The translations under genes were made by a program, and so were the position numbers. Shown piece after piece: positions 42,401-43,458 of a DNA stretch of 43,458 nt. The DNA is from Branchiostoma floridae (lineage: Eukaryota; Chordata; Leptocardii; Amphioxiformes; Branchiostomatidae). Within the stretch, counting starts at the first letter, position 1. The number at the start of each line of letters is the position of its first letter. The stretch lies in contig NW_023365920.1 of the NCBI RefSeq assembly GCF_000003815.2, forward strand, positions 279,812 through 323,269, in the 5' to 3' direction. The notes beneath the pieces are model-generated. The model was not told the DNA's origin and did no database searches. It saw only the letters and a program-made list of their open reading frames with translations.

Positions 42401-43026
42401 GTATTAGTAAACTACAACTAATCAATCCAGGCGGCAAATGATATTTGATAAACTTCAAGGCAAAGTTGTTGTTTCCCTTTACATTCTGCCTCAGGGATCT
42501 GTAACATATGATGGCCTAGGGGAAAATGTTGCATTTCCGGTTACTCGACTGACCATTAGCAAAAACCTGCTGACCCTTGTCTTTTCTTTAAGTGGGCTGC
42601 AGGCAATTAAGGGCATAAAATTTTGGAACTGGCATCTTGAGACAAAACTCAAAACAATTACTTCCTCTACTTCACACGTTCAGTTGAACAGTTTATGTAA
42701 GAATGCGTCGTACACATTGTACATGCACTCTTTCTTCATTGTATCAATGTAACTCATGCTTGCACAATTTATATCTGTATAGTAACTATTGTTAAAAATA
42801 TTGGTAACTGATGCATTTCAGTTCTACATTGTTAAACTGGATTTGTTTGATCATTTGGCCGAGATCTAAAAGGGGGGAAAAGTAGGAGAATACCGTACCC
42901 CACTGACCCTACTGTTTCAGGACTGTAACTGGAAACACAACGTATTTTGCTAGGCCTAACTGAGTTACCAGCATCACTCCAGACCCCACAGTTTAGCTGT
43001 CTTCCACAAGAATTAGCAGGTTGACA
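42401..43026. other. Downstream flank without recognised features
   Basis: A 104-codon frame at 42438-42752 shows no family similarity I can name and has no splice or promoter context. Nothing else supported. Confidence 0.4.
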
Positions 43027-43312
43027 TAGAGCTGTGTGCCTAAACATATTGATACAGGTACAGGTTCAGGTACTTACCCTGGCCAATGTACCTGTTCTTT
43101 AGCAAGTTTGATCAGTTATCTGTAAGTAATACACGTACCCAACTGTACTTTTAGTGATTAACAGTCATCTTTGTTTATGAGGATTTTCATTTGAATCTAA
43201 AAACCGTTTTTTAGACGTTTTTTTTTTCATGTTCAACTGCAAAATATTGTCATCTTTGGACCCGAACCATAACAATTTCCAGAACTGGTACAGATTTAGG
43301 TACACAGCCCTA
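43027..43312. mobile_element. hAT-like MITE with GGTAC words, copy 4
   Basis: Ends tagagctgtgtgcctaaa and ttaggtacacagcccta, inverted. Interior acaggtacaggttcaggtac. No convincing target duplication. Confidence 0.65.
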
Positions 43313-43458
43313 CATGTTGGTGGACATGATGAAATTTCTGTGCTGTAGTCCTCTGATTGTTCAAGTGAAGGTGTGATGCTGGATAGGGGAAGATTTGTAT
43401 ATCCAAATATAACCCAAAATATGATACCCTATAGCTATCATTCCATATGAAATCATCA

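Noticed and set aside
42438-42752. 104-codon frame as a gene
   Set aside because: No recognisable domain, splice context or regulatory signal; length expected by chance.

Overview
This looks like invertebrate deuterostome genomic DNA, most likely amphioxus (Branchiostoma). The reasons are the animal-type gene with many small exons and GT-AG introns, the very high load of non-autonomous transposons, and minisatellites that span exon/intron junctions. The species call is inference; I could not run a search. There is no prokaryotic gene, CRISPR array or operon.

The only host gene I can support is a plus-strand calcium/calmodulin-dependent protein kinase kinase (CaMKK). Seventeen exons are visible between 7821 and 38793, and all their splice phases agree. 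In order they encode an N-terminal Ser/Pro-rich region, the Gly-rich loop, the catalytic lysine (AMKII), the RP-rich insert specific to CaMKK, the alpha-C helix (KEIAIL), the hinge, the catalytic loop, DFG, APE, the C-lobe and the calmodulin-binding tail (ILVKSMLRKRSFSNPF, then stop). The start codon was not found. About 45 residues between the C-lobe and the calmodulin-binding helix are missing, and an assembly gap of 922 N sits exactly there. The catalytic-loop HRD motif reads HGD.

The most interesting structure is a set of four tandem arrays, each sitting on a splice junction of this gene. An ~85-bp array (19 units) copies the 3' end of exon 7 plus its donor. A 34-bp array (11 units) grades into the acceptor of the DFG exon. 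A ~70-bp array (8 units) copies the acceptor and first bases of exon 16. An ~85-bp array (at least 8 units, running into the gap) copies the 3' end of the penultimate exon plus its donor. Decoy use generally leads to early stops, but exon 7 units could also splice in frame in place of exon 7.

Layout. 1-5520: foldback element, SINEs, and a dead LINE with a MITE, a hairpin element and a solo LTR nested in it. 5520-7820: mostly unexplained, with a telomere-like tract and a 5-bp-TSD element. 7821-15417: exons 1-6 with transposon-filled introns. 15852-23669: a 7.8-kb element with ~560-bp inverted repeats that fills most of intron 6. 23981-25765: exon 7 and its array. 26250-28225: a nested element containing a palindromic Tc1/mariner foldback. 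28736-35649: exons 8-16, with further hAT-like, SINE and GC-rich elements. 36978-37899: gap. 37900-38793: last array and last exon. 38794-43458: 3' flank with more small transposons.
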